Shown here piece after piece: positions 8,514 through 16,489 of a stretch of DNA of 64,000 nt (its first letter is position 1; each line of letters begins with the position of its first letter). The DNA is from an uncultured Kiritimatiellota bacterium (lineage in GTDB: Bacteria; Verrucomicrobiota; Kiritimatiellia; RFP12; UBA1067). Position numbers and translations under genes: made by a program. The stretch spans positions 1-64,000 of the forward strand of contig CAKTUI010000008.1 in assembly GCA_934621385.1 (NCBI GenBank). The letters run 5' to 3'. The notes below the pieces were generated by a model that was given only the letters and a program-made list of their open reading frames with translations, was not told where the DNA came from and searched no databases.

Positions 8514-9191
8514 TCAATCCTGCAGCCTGAAATCAATCGGAATGCGCCGCCGATCCTGGACGGCGCGGCCATTCGCCTTCGCCGGACGGAACTCCGCCTC
8601 GCGAACCGCCTTCAAGGCCGCCTCGTCCAATTCGACGAACCCGGACGAGACGATGACCTCGGCCGCAACCACGCGTCCGCGCTCGCTAATTGTCACATCC
8701 AACATCACGCGTCCGTGTTCGCCGCGCTTTCGTGCCCCATTCGGATACTTGGGGCGAATGGGAACGCGGGGGCGCGGCGGTGCGTCAATTCGCGCCTGCT
8801 GGGGCGCGGGGGCAGGCGGCGCAACGTCCACCGGCTTGTGCACCACTTCTTCCCGAACCTTCATTTCGGGCAGGGGCTCGCGCTCCTCGTCCGGGCGCGG
8901 CACATCCAGTCCAACGGCCTCGGGTGCCGGCTGGTCAGGAACTTGCATCTCCAGCTCGGGTGGACGCGTCTCGGGGGCTGTCGACGGTTCAGGCGGCGCA
9001 GCATCCGGCAGTGCCGTTGAGACGGGCGCGGCGGAATCCTCCTCCTGCGCAAGCGAGAGCTCCACGCTGGAGAAGTCCAGTTGCGGGAGTTCCCGTTCGG
9101 ACGCGGCAAACACAAGAAGGAGACCGACCCCTGAAAACAGTAGCGCATGAAAAAGCGCGGAAAGGAGCAGTGCTACCAGGAATTGCTTCAC
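8514..9191 (-). CDS. tonB: TonB-family energy transducer
   Basis: A 225-residue protein with a single N-terminal signal-anchor helix (about residues 4-29), a long Pro/Glu-rich periplasmic spacer (about 45-145, including PAPAPQQARIDAPPRPRVPI) and a C-terminal TonB domain beginning RPKYPNGARKRGEHGRVMLDVTIS and ending in FRPAKANGR. It would carry proton-motive energy from ExbB/ExbD to outer-membrane receptors. Its start overlaps the exbD stop as ATGA (9188-9191), fitting a single transcript. No TonB-dependent receptor lies in the window, so the substrate is unknown. Confidence 0.88.
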   Translation of the reverse strand: MKQFLVALLLSALFHALLFSGVGLLLVFAASERELPQLDFSSVELSLAQEEDSAAPVSTALPDAAPPEPSTAPETRPPELEMQVPDQPAPEAVGLDVPRPDEEREPLPEMKVREEVVHKPVDVAPPAPAPQQARIDAPPRPRVPIRPKYPNGARKRGEHGRVMLDVTISERGRVVAAEVIVSSGFVELDEAALKAVREAEFRPAKANGRAVQDRRRIPIDFRLQD

Positions 9192-9583
9192 GGTTGACGT
9201 CCATTCACCTGAAAGCTCACCCTCTCCACGCCAGCCGACTTGAGTTCCGCCAAGAGTTCAATGCCCATCCCGAGGGACGACTTGCGGTCCCCCGAAATCA
9301 GGACGGGGCAGGAGACGTTCGCGGCAGCGAGTTCGCGCACCTTCCGGACGACCGAATCGCGTGTCGCGGGCACTCCGTTGACCTGGAGGGTGTCGTCCGC
9401 CGCAATGGTAATGACGATTCGCTCGCCCTTTTCAGGAACGCCGGCCGCCGTGGGCAGGTCGACTTTCAGCCCCCGATGGACGGCCATGTCGAAGATGCAG
9501 TAGATGAAGAAGACAAGCACCAGGAACATGACGTCCATCAGGCTCGTCATCTCCAACCGCGCACCTCGACGACGACGACCCAT
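9188..9583 (-). CDS. exbD: ExbD/TolR biopolymer transport protein
   Basis: A 131-residue ExbD-type protein. It has a short Arg-rich cytoplasmic N-terminus, one transmembrane helix carrying the essential proton-path aspartate (MTSLMDVMFLVLVFF, Asp17), and a periplasmic domain with KVDLPTA and the typical VxISGDRKS-like segment (PVLISGDRKSSLGMG). Length is typical. It starts immediately after the exbB stop and overlaps tonB, so the three genes form one unit encoding the inner-membrane motor that energises TonB. Confidence 0.9.
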   Translation of the reverse strand: MGRRRRGARLEMTSLMDVMFLVLVFFIYCIFDMAVHRGLKVDLPTAAGVPEKGERIVITIAADDTLQVNGVPATRDSVVRKVRELAAANVSCPVLISGDRKSSLGMGIELLAELKSAGVERVSFQVNGRQP

Positions 9584-9949
9584 TCAGTCCTCGCTCATGC
9601 CGTCCAGCACGTTGTAGGGGAAGAGGAGAATCAGGGAGGCGATGAGACCGGCCGCCGTCGTAATCAGGGCCTCGCCGATGCCTGCCGTCGCAGACAGTGG
9701 ATTCGTCACCCCATCCGCCACACTCAGGCTTCCAAATGTCTGCATAATTCCCGTCACTGTACCCAAAATGCCCAACATCGGCTCCGCCGTAATGATTGTC
9801 GAGACAATCCCGAGCCCCCGGCGCAGGCGCCGTCCACGACGGAACTCAAGGGCCTTCCAGATGAGAATCGCCAGCCCGAGGACGGAAAGCCCCAGAATCG
9901 GCCACATGACGGGGCCACCCTTCAAAAATGTCTGAACCAGTTCTTTCAT
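9584..9949 (-). CDS. exbB: Minimal ExbB/TolQ/MotA-type proton channel
   Basis: A 121-residue member of the ExbB/TolQ family. Three hydrophobic helices are visible (about residues 14-35, 52-72 and 88-112). The conserved motor motifs are present: EPMLGILGTVTGIMQTF in helix 2 and ALITTAAGLIASLILLFPYN in helix 3. Typical ExbB is about 220-240 residues; here the large cytoplasmic loop between helices 1 and 2 shrinks to a short Arg-rich linker. The start at 9949 is chosen because an extended -10 box at 9966-9974 lies upstream of it, whereas the longer frame to 10003 would begin upstream of that promoter. exbD follows without a gap. Confidence 0.82.
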   Translation of the reverse strand: MKELVQTFLKGGPVMWPILGLSVLGLAILIWKALEFRRGRRLRRGLGIVSTIITAEPMLGILGTVTGIMQTFGSLSVADGVTNPLSATAGIGEALITTAAGLIASLILLFPYNVLDGMSED

Positions 9950-9965
9950 GGTGAAATCGGCGCAT

Positions 9966-9974
9966 ATTATACCA
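9966..9974 (-). promoter_or_regulatory. Extended -10 promoter of exbB-exbD-tonB
   Basis: Minus-strand TGGTATAAT (context TTTGGTATAAT), 17 nt before the exbB ATG. It predicts a leader of about 10 nt and supports the short exbB start. Confidence 0.6.
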
Positions 9975-10057
9975 AATGCACCCGCCCCCTGCGGCACTTT
10001 CACCGTCAGAACCAGTCGACATTCGTCCGAGCGGCCTTCCGCCCAACGACAACTATC

Positions 10058-11875
10058 CTACGGAGTTTCCCGAATGAGAATCGCACATGTGCGCCCAAAA
10101 TGAACCTCTTTTGCTTCTTCGCCTTTCTGCCCCGACACCCACAGTTCGTCCAGAACCAGCGTCCATCCAGGGCGAAGCTCAACTTGCGCATCCTCCGACT
10201 TCAACTTAAAGGTCACCGTCTCGTCAAGTACACCATTCCAGTCAACCGTCTTGAAGATGCGCACGATAGAGTCGGTGACATCCACCGGCCTGGGGAAACC
10301 TGCGACCGAACTGACGGGCACCGTCAGAAACCACCGGTCGCCCTTTCGCACGCATGTCAGGGACAGGCCGTCAAGCAAGCACAACCGCGAAGCCCCGGCG
10401 ATCGGGAACTCCCGAGGCGCGGAGAACCAGGCCTTCTCACAGGGCATATAAAGTCCGCGCTTTGGCGCATTCTTGCAGTGAGGGCTAATCCCAAACGCCG
10501 AGAACAGGTCCCCTTTCGCATATCCCTGCGTACGGCACACCTCTGCCGCGGCATTCAGCACCTCCTCCGCAAACGCTGGACGATGCCAAATGTGCGGTTT
10601 CATCCGCGACCCATTATCAAACCAACTGTCCGAATCGCGCCCCCAACCAACGCGAGGGCTGAGATAGGTCAACGACCCGACGATAATTTCCGCGTCCTGT
10701 GGCGCAATCTTGACATCCGGATTGAGCGCCAACTTGCCGTCCTTGATAAGTCCATTGCGCTCCAGGGCCGACCGGAGCCGATATTCCTGGTTGAAAATGG
10801 GAATGTCGACAATATTCAGAGGCGAGACCGTAAACACCAGCCCCGCGAGGGCGATGAACACGAATAGCCGACGCGGATGGTGATTCAGTGCCGCGAGAAC
10901 AAGTGCTACGAGTCCAATCAGCAAGGCGACCATCCCGAGAACGCGCGGGGTCGTCATACCATAGGCCCGATAGCGGATGACGACGCCCACAATCTGGGCA
11001 ATGACGACGGGGAGTATCAAGGCCCAGCCCCATCGGACGACGAACCGGAAGAACCGCTGGGTCGAATCGCGGAGCGTCAACCAGAAGAAAATGTAGACGA
11101 GCAGCGCCACCGACCCGAACCAATTCAACTTTCCGCTTGGCATCGACCACGCCTGAACGATGCGCCCCAAATAAATGTAGAGGATTGCCAGCAAAATGAG
11201 TGATGCCGGCAAAAACAACCAAAAGAGTGCTCGCGCCGCGCGCTGCGACTCATGCGAGCCTTCTTCGTCATCTCCCCCCTTTGGGAGGAATGCGAGGAAG
11301 GAAATCGTCGTGGCAAGCGGATAGACAAGCCCCGCGACATCACCCGTAAGGGACAAGTCAACCGATGTCACGAGTTGGTCAAACGCGAAAATGCACAGGA
11401 AAAAGCTCAAGGTCAGGAGCGTGGCACTTCCGACCGAACCGATTGCCGTAAACACCACACGCAGGAAGAGCGAGGGCTGAGACGAAATGCAGTACAGCAC
11501 CGCAATGTACGAGGCGAGCATCGAAATGATGGAACCGATGTAGAGCATCATCCACAGGCAATAACGCGGCGAATCCTCCCCGATGGAGAACCAGAACCAG
11601 CAACCGAGGGAACCGACGGCCAGCGTCACAAGGGCAACCGGCAACTGACGAATCGAGACCTTGCGCCATTCGAGCAGGAGCTGTGTGAAGACACCTGCCA
11701 AGGCTCCCCAGTAAATGCCACAAACGAGCCGAATCCCCACCGTGTCATCGACAACGTCATGATTCATCAGAACGAAGAGCACGGACACGACCAAGGCGCA
11801 GACATAGGCACTTCCGAATCGACGGAAGCCTTCCCAAAGCCGCGTCAAAAGTTTCACAAAAAACGCCTTAACCAT
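10058..11875 (-). CDS. DUF4153-like multi-pass membrane protein
   Basis: A 605-residue protein resembling the DUF4153 family of unknown function. The N-terminal two-thirds contains roughly ten to twelve hydrophobic helices (for example VCALVVSVLFVLMN, GSLGCWFWFSIG, MVALLIGLVALVLAAL). After a final helix comes a soluble C-terminal domain of about 230 residues, starting around DIPIFNQEYRLRSALERNG and probably periplasmic. AAAGGAG sits 7 nt before the ATG at 11875, which is why the longer frame to 11938 is rejected. A weaker -10 (TGATACAAT) at 11949-11957 gives a leader of about 70 nt. It is a single-gene unit and no biochemical function is assigned. Confidence 0.65.
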   Translation of the reverse strand: MVKAFFVKLLTRLWEGFRRFGSAYVCALVVSVLFVLMNHDVVDDTVGIRLVCGIYWGALAGVFTQLLLEWRKVSIRQLPVALVTLAVGSLGCWFWFSIGEDSPRYCLWMMLYIGSIISMLASYIAVLYCISSQPSLFLRVVFTAIGSVGSATLLTLSFFLCIFAFDQLVTSVDLSLTGDVAGLVYPLATTISFLAFLPKGGDDEEGSHESQRAARALFWLFLPASLILLAILYIYLGRIVQAWSMPSGKLNWFGSVALLVYIFFWLTLRDSTQRFFRFVVRWGWALILPVVIAQIVGVVIRYRAYGMTTPRVLGMVALLIGLVALVLAALNHHPRRLFVFIALAGLVFTVSPLNIVDIPIFNQEYRLRSALERNGLIKDGKLALNPDVKIAPQDAEIIVGSLTYLSPRVGWGRDSDSWFDNGSRMKPHIWHRPAFAEEVLNAAAEVCRTQGYAKGDLFSAFGISPHCKNAPKRGLYMPCEKAWFSAPREFPIAGASRLCLLDGLSLTCVRKGDRWFLTVPVSSVAGFPRPVDVTDSIVRIFKTVDWNGVLDETVTFKLKSEDAQVELRPGWTLVLDELWVSGQKGEEAKEVHFGRTCAILIRETP

Positions 11876-12051
11876 ACGAAATCTCCTTTCTCCAAAGCAC
11901 ACAACCACAAGACACCTCCGACAGAAGCACCCCGCCAAAGCGACTCACATTGTATCAAATGCCCCGTCCACCTGTCAAAGCGGGCGGACGGAGGCTACCA
12001 TAATAGAGGAATCACGGCGAACCGATGGACACCCCCTCACGAGGTCTCACA

Positions 12052-12115
12052 AAAATGAAGCTGTTCTCTCGATCGGGAGAAGCTGTTCTCCGAGCCGAGA
12101 GAACAGCTTCATTTT
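12052..12115. terminator. Nested 20-bp palindrome, possible terminator
   Basis: Perfect 20-bp arms at 12052-12071 and 12096-12115 (core GAAGCTGTTCTCTCG / CGAGAGAACAGCTTC) enclose an inner hairpin GGAGAA-GCTG-TTCTCC (12076-12091). GAAGCTGTTCTC thus occurs twice directly and once inverted. On the minus strand the outer stem ends in TTTTT, so it could terminate transcription arriving from the RhuM gene and the GH2 fragment. The nested design is more elaborate than an ordinary terminator. Confidence 0.5.
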
Positions 12116-12183
12116 CCTCGGAGATGCGCTTCTCTCAGCCACCCGCCCAAAACCGCCGCGCCTGAGCCTACGCAACCAAATTG

Positions 12184-12318
12184 TCAATGCGGGCGAACAG
12201 AGGTCATGTTCCAGCCGCCGACCTTCCACGCGAACGGACGCGTGGGATGCTCAACCGTCAGCACCTTCCTTTCGTCCAGGAGAAATGTAAAGAAATTGTC
12301 CGAGAGGAAATCCGGTTG
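12184..12318 (-). pseudogene. 3' fragment of a second GH2 beta-mannosidase gene
   Basis: The minus strand reads a C-terminal tail containing LSDNFFTFLLDERKVLTVEH and PFAWKVGGWN, ending in TGA at 12184. It matches the end of the intact GH2 protein (SDNYFALLPGERKVLTVEH, PFAWKVGGWN) encoded at 13918-16488. Only about 40 codons remain. Similarity stops abruptly near 12318, a few bases from the 3' end of the RhuM gene. This looks like a paralogue or a duplicated end that lost its 5' part when the RhuM segment arrived. Confidence 0.8.
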
Positions 12319-12330
12319 TATGTATTTTAC

Positions 12331-13392
12331 TTATTCTTTTTTTCCTTTCTTCGCCTCTTCTTCCAGTGCAAGGAGGAAGCGGTCGTAGTCGCTTATGAAG
12401 AGTTTATCCTGAACGATGCGATACTTCTCGAACTCGGACTCGGCGTAAAGCTGAGCCTTATAGGCATCGATGGGAACGCCCGCGTATTTCGGCGCATGTT
12501 GGTCAAAGAGGACAAGGAATTTGTCGAGACGCACTTTCCAATCTTCCATCGTCAGCGGAATCTTTCGCATCGTCTGCGTCTCAGCGTATTCAAGAAACGC
12601 GTTGACCATGCGCTCCAGAATGCCGAGTTCCTCATCTGTGAGATAGTTTTTTGCAACGACGACATCCGACTTCTTGATCTTCCCGTTCGGCCCATCCTCC
12701 CAATTTGTGAGGCCCATGTTCTCCCTGCCCGCATCGGCTCGCGTGTAAAGGATCTCGACGGCTGTATGCCCATGTACGGCACAATGCATACGATTCTGCA
12801 CGGTCGCATAGAATATCCTCGTCAAGTTTGAGGTCTTGTCATAGTCAATGGCCGTTGCGTAGAGATCCGTCACCTTCTGATAGAACTTACGCTCGCTGAG
12901 CCGTATCTCGCGAATCTTCTCAAGCAAGTGTTCAAAATACTTGTCAGCGATGGGCGTTCCGTCCTTCAACCGCTGGGCATCCATCGCCCAGCCCTTAATC
13001 GTGTATTCTGCAACAATCTGATTCGCCCATTTCCTAAAAGCAATGGCCTTTTCATTGTCGATCTTGAAGCCAAGGGCGATTATAACTTGCAAATTATAAT
13101 GGTTGACTGAATAATTCTTCCCGTCGGGACCAGTTATCCAATATTTTTGGACAACTGACTCCTTGTCAAGTTCAGCATCCTTAAAAATCTTGGTAATGTG
13201 GTAGCTGACCGTCCGCAGATCAACGCCATATACCGCCGCGAGCATCTTCTGGCTCATCCATATGTTCTCATTCTCGTAACGCAACTCGTACTTCTCGTGG
13301 CTTTCGCCAACAGAAGCAACATATGTGATGAACTGGGCCGCACTCGACTTCTGTGGTTCCATGTTGCCCCAATTGCTCTTCTTCTTAGCCAT
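12331..13392 (-). CDS. RhuM-family protein
   Basis: A 353-residue protein of the virulence RhuM family. Diagnostic segments are a winged-helix-like N-terminus with WMSQKMLAAVYGVDLRTVSYH and HITKIFKD, then VNHYNLQVIIALGFKIDNEK and FRKWANQIVAEYTIKGWAMD, followed by the RLSERKFYQKVTDLYATAIDYD region. Function is not established; the family is often found in genomic islands and beside restriction systems and may bind DNA. Its Lys- and Ile-rich composition and lower GC differ from the neighbours, which suggests transfer. It sits exactly where a GH2 paralogue is truncated. The start at 13392 is the first ATG of the conserved frame. Confidence 0.85.
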   Translation of the reverse strand: MAKKKSNWGNMEPQKSSAAQFITYVASVGESHEKYELRYENENIWMSQKMLAAVYGVDLRTVSYHITKIFKDAELDKESVVQKYWITGPDGKNYSVNHYNLQVIIALGFKIDNEKAIAFRKWANQIVAEYTIKGWAMDAQRLKDGTPIADKYFEHLLEKIREIRLSERKFYQKVTDLYATAIDYDKTSNLTRIFYATVQNRMHCAVHGHTAVEILYTRADAGRENMGLTNWEDGPNGKIKKSDVVVAKNYLTDEELGILERMVNAFLEYAETQTMRKIPLTMEDWKVRLDKFLVLFDQHAPKYAGVPIDAYKAQLYAESEFEKYRIVQDKLFISDYDRFLLALEEEAKKGKKE

Positions 13393-13450
13393 AATTCATT
13401 TCCCCAAATCTCAATACCCATTGCCGCGAGATACCCAGCGACCTTCTTTC

Positions 13451-13585
13451 TCAGTTCCTATACCATCCGCGCCACTTCGTCAGCTGATCACCCTTATATG
13501 TGCCAACAAGGACGACACGGCCTTTCGGTTCGCGCCCTTCGGACGAAGCGTCAACCCGTCCAGCCTCACACCTCTTCGCTTTCAT
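13451..13585 (-). CDS. Short ORF, possible gene remnant
   Basis: A 44-codon frame beginning MKAKRCEAG and containing VVLVGTYKGDQLTKWRGWY, which looks like a genuine protein segment rather than random high-GC coding; I cannot place the family with confidence. It ends 58 bp before the RhuM start and is preceded by an extended -10 box at 13642-13650. It could be a leader gene of the RhuM unit or the surviving 5' end of a larger gene lost during island formation. No strong ribosome site is visible. Confidence 0.35.
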   Translation of the reverse strand: MKAKRCEAGRVDASSEGREPKGRVVLVGTYKGDQLTKWRGWYRN

Positions 13586-13917
13586 GTTCACCACGAGTCC
13601 TTCTCTATCGATGCCGCGAACCGTTGTCGCGGACTGGTGGCATTATACCATAAATCGCCTGCTCGGGGCTTACGCGAAACCGCCGCGACTGAGCCTTCAC
13701 AACCTCTATGCTCTCTCGACTTTCAGCAGACCCATTTTCACCACACAAAACGCGGCAAACCAAGGCTCCCCTTTTACCATATCCAACAATCATGCATAAT
13801 CTTTCCTACCTGCGACTCAAACGAGTCCCAACTTCAACTCTCAATAGTTCCAGTTAGAAAAATACGATATGCAAGATGAAATGCCCCACGCAATGCCACC
13901 AACAATCAGACGACTTG
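13586..13917. other. Intergenic region with one promoter-like box
   Basis: No gene is supported. A minus-strand extended -10 (TGGTATAAT, 13642-13650) points toward the short ORF and RhuM gene. Between 13655 and 13860 are short boxes shared with other intergenic regions (CCGCCGCGACTGAGCC-like, and the hairpin GACTC-AAAC-GAGTC near 13806). Confidence 0.5.
13642..13650 (-). promoter_or_regulatory. Extended -10 box upstream of the RhuM unit
   Basis: Minus-strand TGGTATAAT in the context TTTATGGTATAAT, identical to the box before panD. It lies 57 nt before the short ORF and about 250 nt before the RhuM start. Confidence 0.5.
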
Positions 13918-16488
13918 TCAAAGTGGGTGGACGAAGGCCGTGTTCCAGCCGCCGACCTTCCAGGCGAACGGGTGCGTGGGATGCTCGACCGTCAGCACCT
14001 TCCTTTCGCCCGGCAGAAGCGCAAAGTAATTGTCCGAGAAGAAGACCGGTCGCAGGCTCTTCCCCCTTTCGTCCTCAACCCGAACCTCGACCATGAAGGC
14101 CAGGGCGCGCCCCGTATTGACGACCTCAAGCGTCGTACACCCTTCCTCTACCTTCAAGAAGTGTGCCGACAATTCCGTTTGCGGCAGTTCATCCAGCCGT
14201 TCAAAACCCGCCACGCAGGGACCCGTCACTGTATTCACCCCCTCGTAGCGCGAAGCCGACCGCCAGTAGAATGTTGAGGCGATCTCCGTCCCATTCTCGC
14301 GCAGGCGCAACTTGATGAAATGCGGACGGTCAAACTGAAGTGTGCGGTCCGAATCAAACGGAATCCGAAAGGCATCCACAAACGATTCGCCGCGAACCTC
14401 AAGCACCTGCGACCGCATCCAGACGCGACGCGAGTCAAAGTCGTAGACTTCAGCCACCAACTCAACGCACCGCGTCTCACAAATGTCACTGGCAACCGAA
14501 ACACGATTGGACAGGTACTCGTACTGCGCGTGCAACGGCTCAAGCGCATTGGCCTGAGCGAATTGCGAGGCCGTGGGAACAAGCGAATAGTCCCAGGCGT
14601 GTCCGCCCAGCTGGGGAACAGGCGACGCATTGTACCAAAAGAGAACGCCTGTCGCCGTCTCACGGACGCGATTCCAGGTCTCCCAGAGACAACGGTGCGC
14701 CAGTGCATCTGCCGCCTGCGACTTTCGGGCGTACTCGTCAAAGGTCTTCGACACACCATATCCGTTGACGTACTGGTGATGGAACTCTGTCATCCGATCA
14801 AAACCGCCGCCCTCACGATACTTCCACGCGGCAATGTTCCTCTCAACCGGCCAAAGGAGATTCTCGGGCATAAACTCCCGGCAACACTCGGCGGGCGGCA
14901 GGGCGCATGTTCCGTATTCGGGACTGAACCCGTAAACGCGGCTTCCTCGCGGCGATGCGGTATCTTCATAATAACTCATCGGATTCACCGGGACATACGG
15001 GGAACCGTCGTGCACCCCATCGCATTCGGACTGCATCATCCAGCTTGTCGTCCCCGTCAGCCGACGCACGAGCTCCTCTGTTCCCTCGACTTCCGTCGAC
15101 TCGTTGGACGCGACCCAATGCGCAAGACTCGCATGGGAGCGAATGCGCTTGACCTGCTGTGCCACATTGTCGAGGTAAAGCCCGACATCATCTGGATGCC
15201 GCGTGTCACCGGTCATCCAGAACTCCTGCCAGACGAGCAGTCCGTATTCGTCGCACAGTTCGTAGAATCGGTCGCTCTCCACGATGCCGCCAGCCCAAAG
15301 CCGCACGAGATTAACACCCGAGTCCGCCGTCAGCCGCATCTCCGCCTCCATCCGCTCATCGTCCGCCTTGAGCATCGCCTCTGGCACCCAGTTCGTGCCG
15401 CGAATGAATATCTTGCGTCGATTGACATAGAACTGCCGCGCTCCGTCCTTGCCCGACTGGTCGCTCGTTATCTCGCGCACACCAAAGCGGACGCGCACCG
15501 CATCCGACTCCCGGCCCGTCGTATCATCCACATAACGGACAGTTGCCGTGTAGAGCGGTTGTGCACCCTTGTTTCTCGGCCACCAGAGTTTCGGTGCCTT
15601 CATCTTGGCAGACATGAACTCGGTGCGCCGTTCACCCCGAAACATCGAAACCGGCTTCTCAATCCGAATGCCCTCGCCCTCAACCTCAGCAATGATCCGC
15701 CCGCGCACCTCGTCCCCCCACCCGTTGCTCGCATTGTGCAAGTCGACTTCAACCGTCAGTTCGGCTTCCGAAAAGTCGTCGTTCAACTTTGTTCGGACAT
15801 AAGGCGCGTCAAGGCGCACAAGATCCGTTGCAAAGAACTCGATATCCCGCCAAATGCCCGTATTGCGATCGCGGATGCCGTCGCTGAACATGAAGTCCCA
15901 TCCGGCGGACATCAGCATCGTCACGTTCCGCCCGATTTCCCCATCGCCCCCATTGTGCCACTCCCCGTTTGCCGCGCCCCATGTCTTCGGCTGCACCGTT
16001 CCCGGGTGGTCAACGGGCCAAACCTTCACACGAATCTCGTTCCGCGTACCCGGTTGCACAAACGAAGTGACATCGACAGCCGTGCGCGAGAACATCCCAC
16101 GCGTGGACGCGGCAAGTCGTCCATTGAGGTAAATCTCACTGCGGTAGTTGATACCCTCGGGCCGCATCCAGACGACGCGATTGCTGAACGCTATCGGCAG
16201 ATCGACCCCACCGACGAATGTCGCCTCATAGAATGGGCGATTCGCCGAGAGGTCTGGTATCAGCCCATTCTCAAGCTTGTTGTTGAGACCGTAGTAGGGA
16301 TCGGGGACCTTGCCGTTCTCGACCAGCGTCCGCAGGACGGTCCCTGGGACAATTGCCGGCATCCACGCATCGGGTGCCGTCGCCTGCGCCATCTTCCACG
16401 GGCCTGTCGCCCGCACCGTCGTCCGTTCCCCCGCCAACCCGAGTGCCGCGCCCAGGACAAGTGCCGCGCAAATCGTCAGTCGCCTCAT
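13918..16488 (-). CDS. Secreted GH2 beta-mannosidase/exo-glucosaminidase-type glycoside hydrolase
   Basis: An 856-residue glycoside hydrolase family 2 enzyme with a signal peptide (MRRLTICAALVLGAALGLAG). The order is a sugar-binding jelly roll (about 30-230, with WMRPEGINYRSEIYLNG and GIWRDIEFF), an immunoglobulin-like domain (about 230-340), a TIM barrel and C-terminal beta domains. The likely acid/base is Glu463 in VASNESTE and the nucleophile is Glu524 in GFSPEYG. It would release terminal mannose (or glucosamine) from oligosaccharides outside the cytoplasm. It follows the GH5 gene by 1 bp, which makes sequential mannan breakdown the simplest reading. Closest families are beta-mannosidase and exo-beta-glucosaminidase; sequence alone does not separate them. 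Confidence 0.85.
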   Translation of the reverse strand: MRRLTICAALVLGAALGLAGERTTVRATGPWKMAQATAPDAWMPAIVPGTVLRTLVENGKVPDPYYGLNNKLENGLIPDLSANRPFYEATFVGGVDLPIAFSNRVVWMRPEGINYRSEIYLNGRLAASTRGMFSRTAVDVTSFVQPGTRNEIRVKVWPVDHPGTVQPKTWGAANGEWHNGGDGEIGRNVTMLMSAGWDFMFSDGIRDRNTGIWRDIEFFATDLVRLDAPYVRTKLNDDFSEAELTVEVDLHNASNGWGDEVRGRIIAEVEGEGIRIEKPVSMFRGERRTEFMSAKMKAPKLWWPRNKGAQPLYTATVRYVDDTTGRESDAVRVRFGVREITSDQSGKDGARQFYVNRRKIFIRGTNWVPEAMLKADDERMEAEMRLTADSGVNLVRLWAGGIVESDRFYELCDEYGLLVWQEFWMTGDTRHPDDVGLYLDNVAQQVKRIRSHASLAHWVASNESTEVEGTEELVRRLTGTTSWMMQSECDGVHDGSPYVPVNPMSYYEDTASPRGSRVYGFSPEYGTCALPPAECCREFMPENLLWPVERNIAAWKYREGGGFDRMTEFHHQYVNGYGVSKTFDEYARKSQAADALAHRCLWETWNRVRETATGVLFWYNASPVPQLGGHAWDYSLVPTASQFAQANALEPLHAQYEYLSNRVSVASDICETRCVELVAEVYDFDSRRVWMRSQVLEVRGESFVDAFRIPFDSDRTLQFDRPHFIKLRLRENGTEIASTFYWRSASRYEGVNTVTGPCVAGFERLDELPQTELSAHFLKVEEGCTTLEVVNTGRALAFMVEVRVEDERGKSLRPVFFSDNYFALLPGERKVLTVEHPTHPFAWKVGGWNTAFVHPL

Positions 16489-16489
16489 C

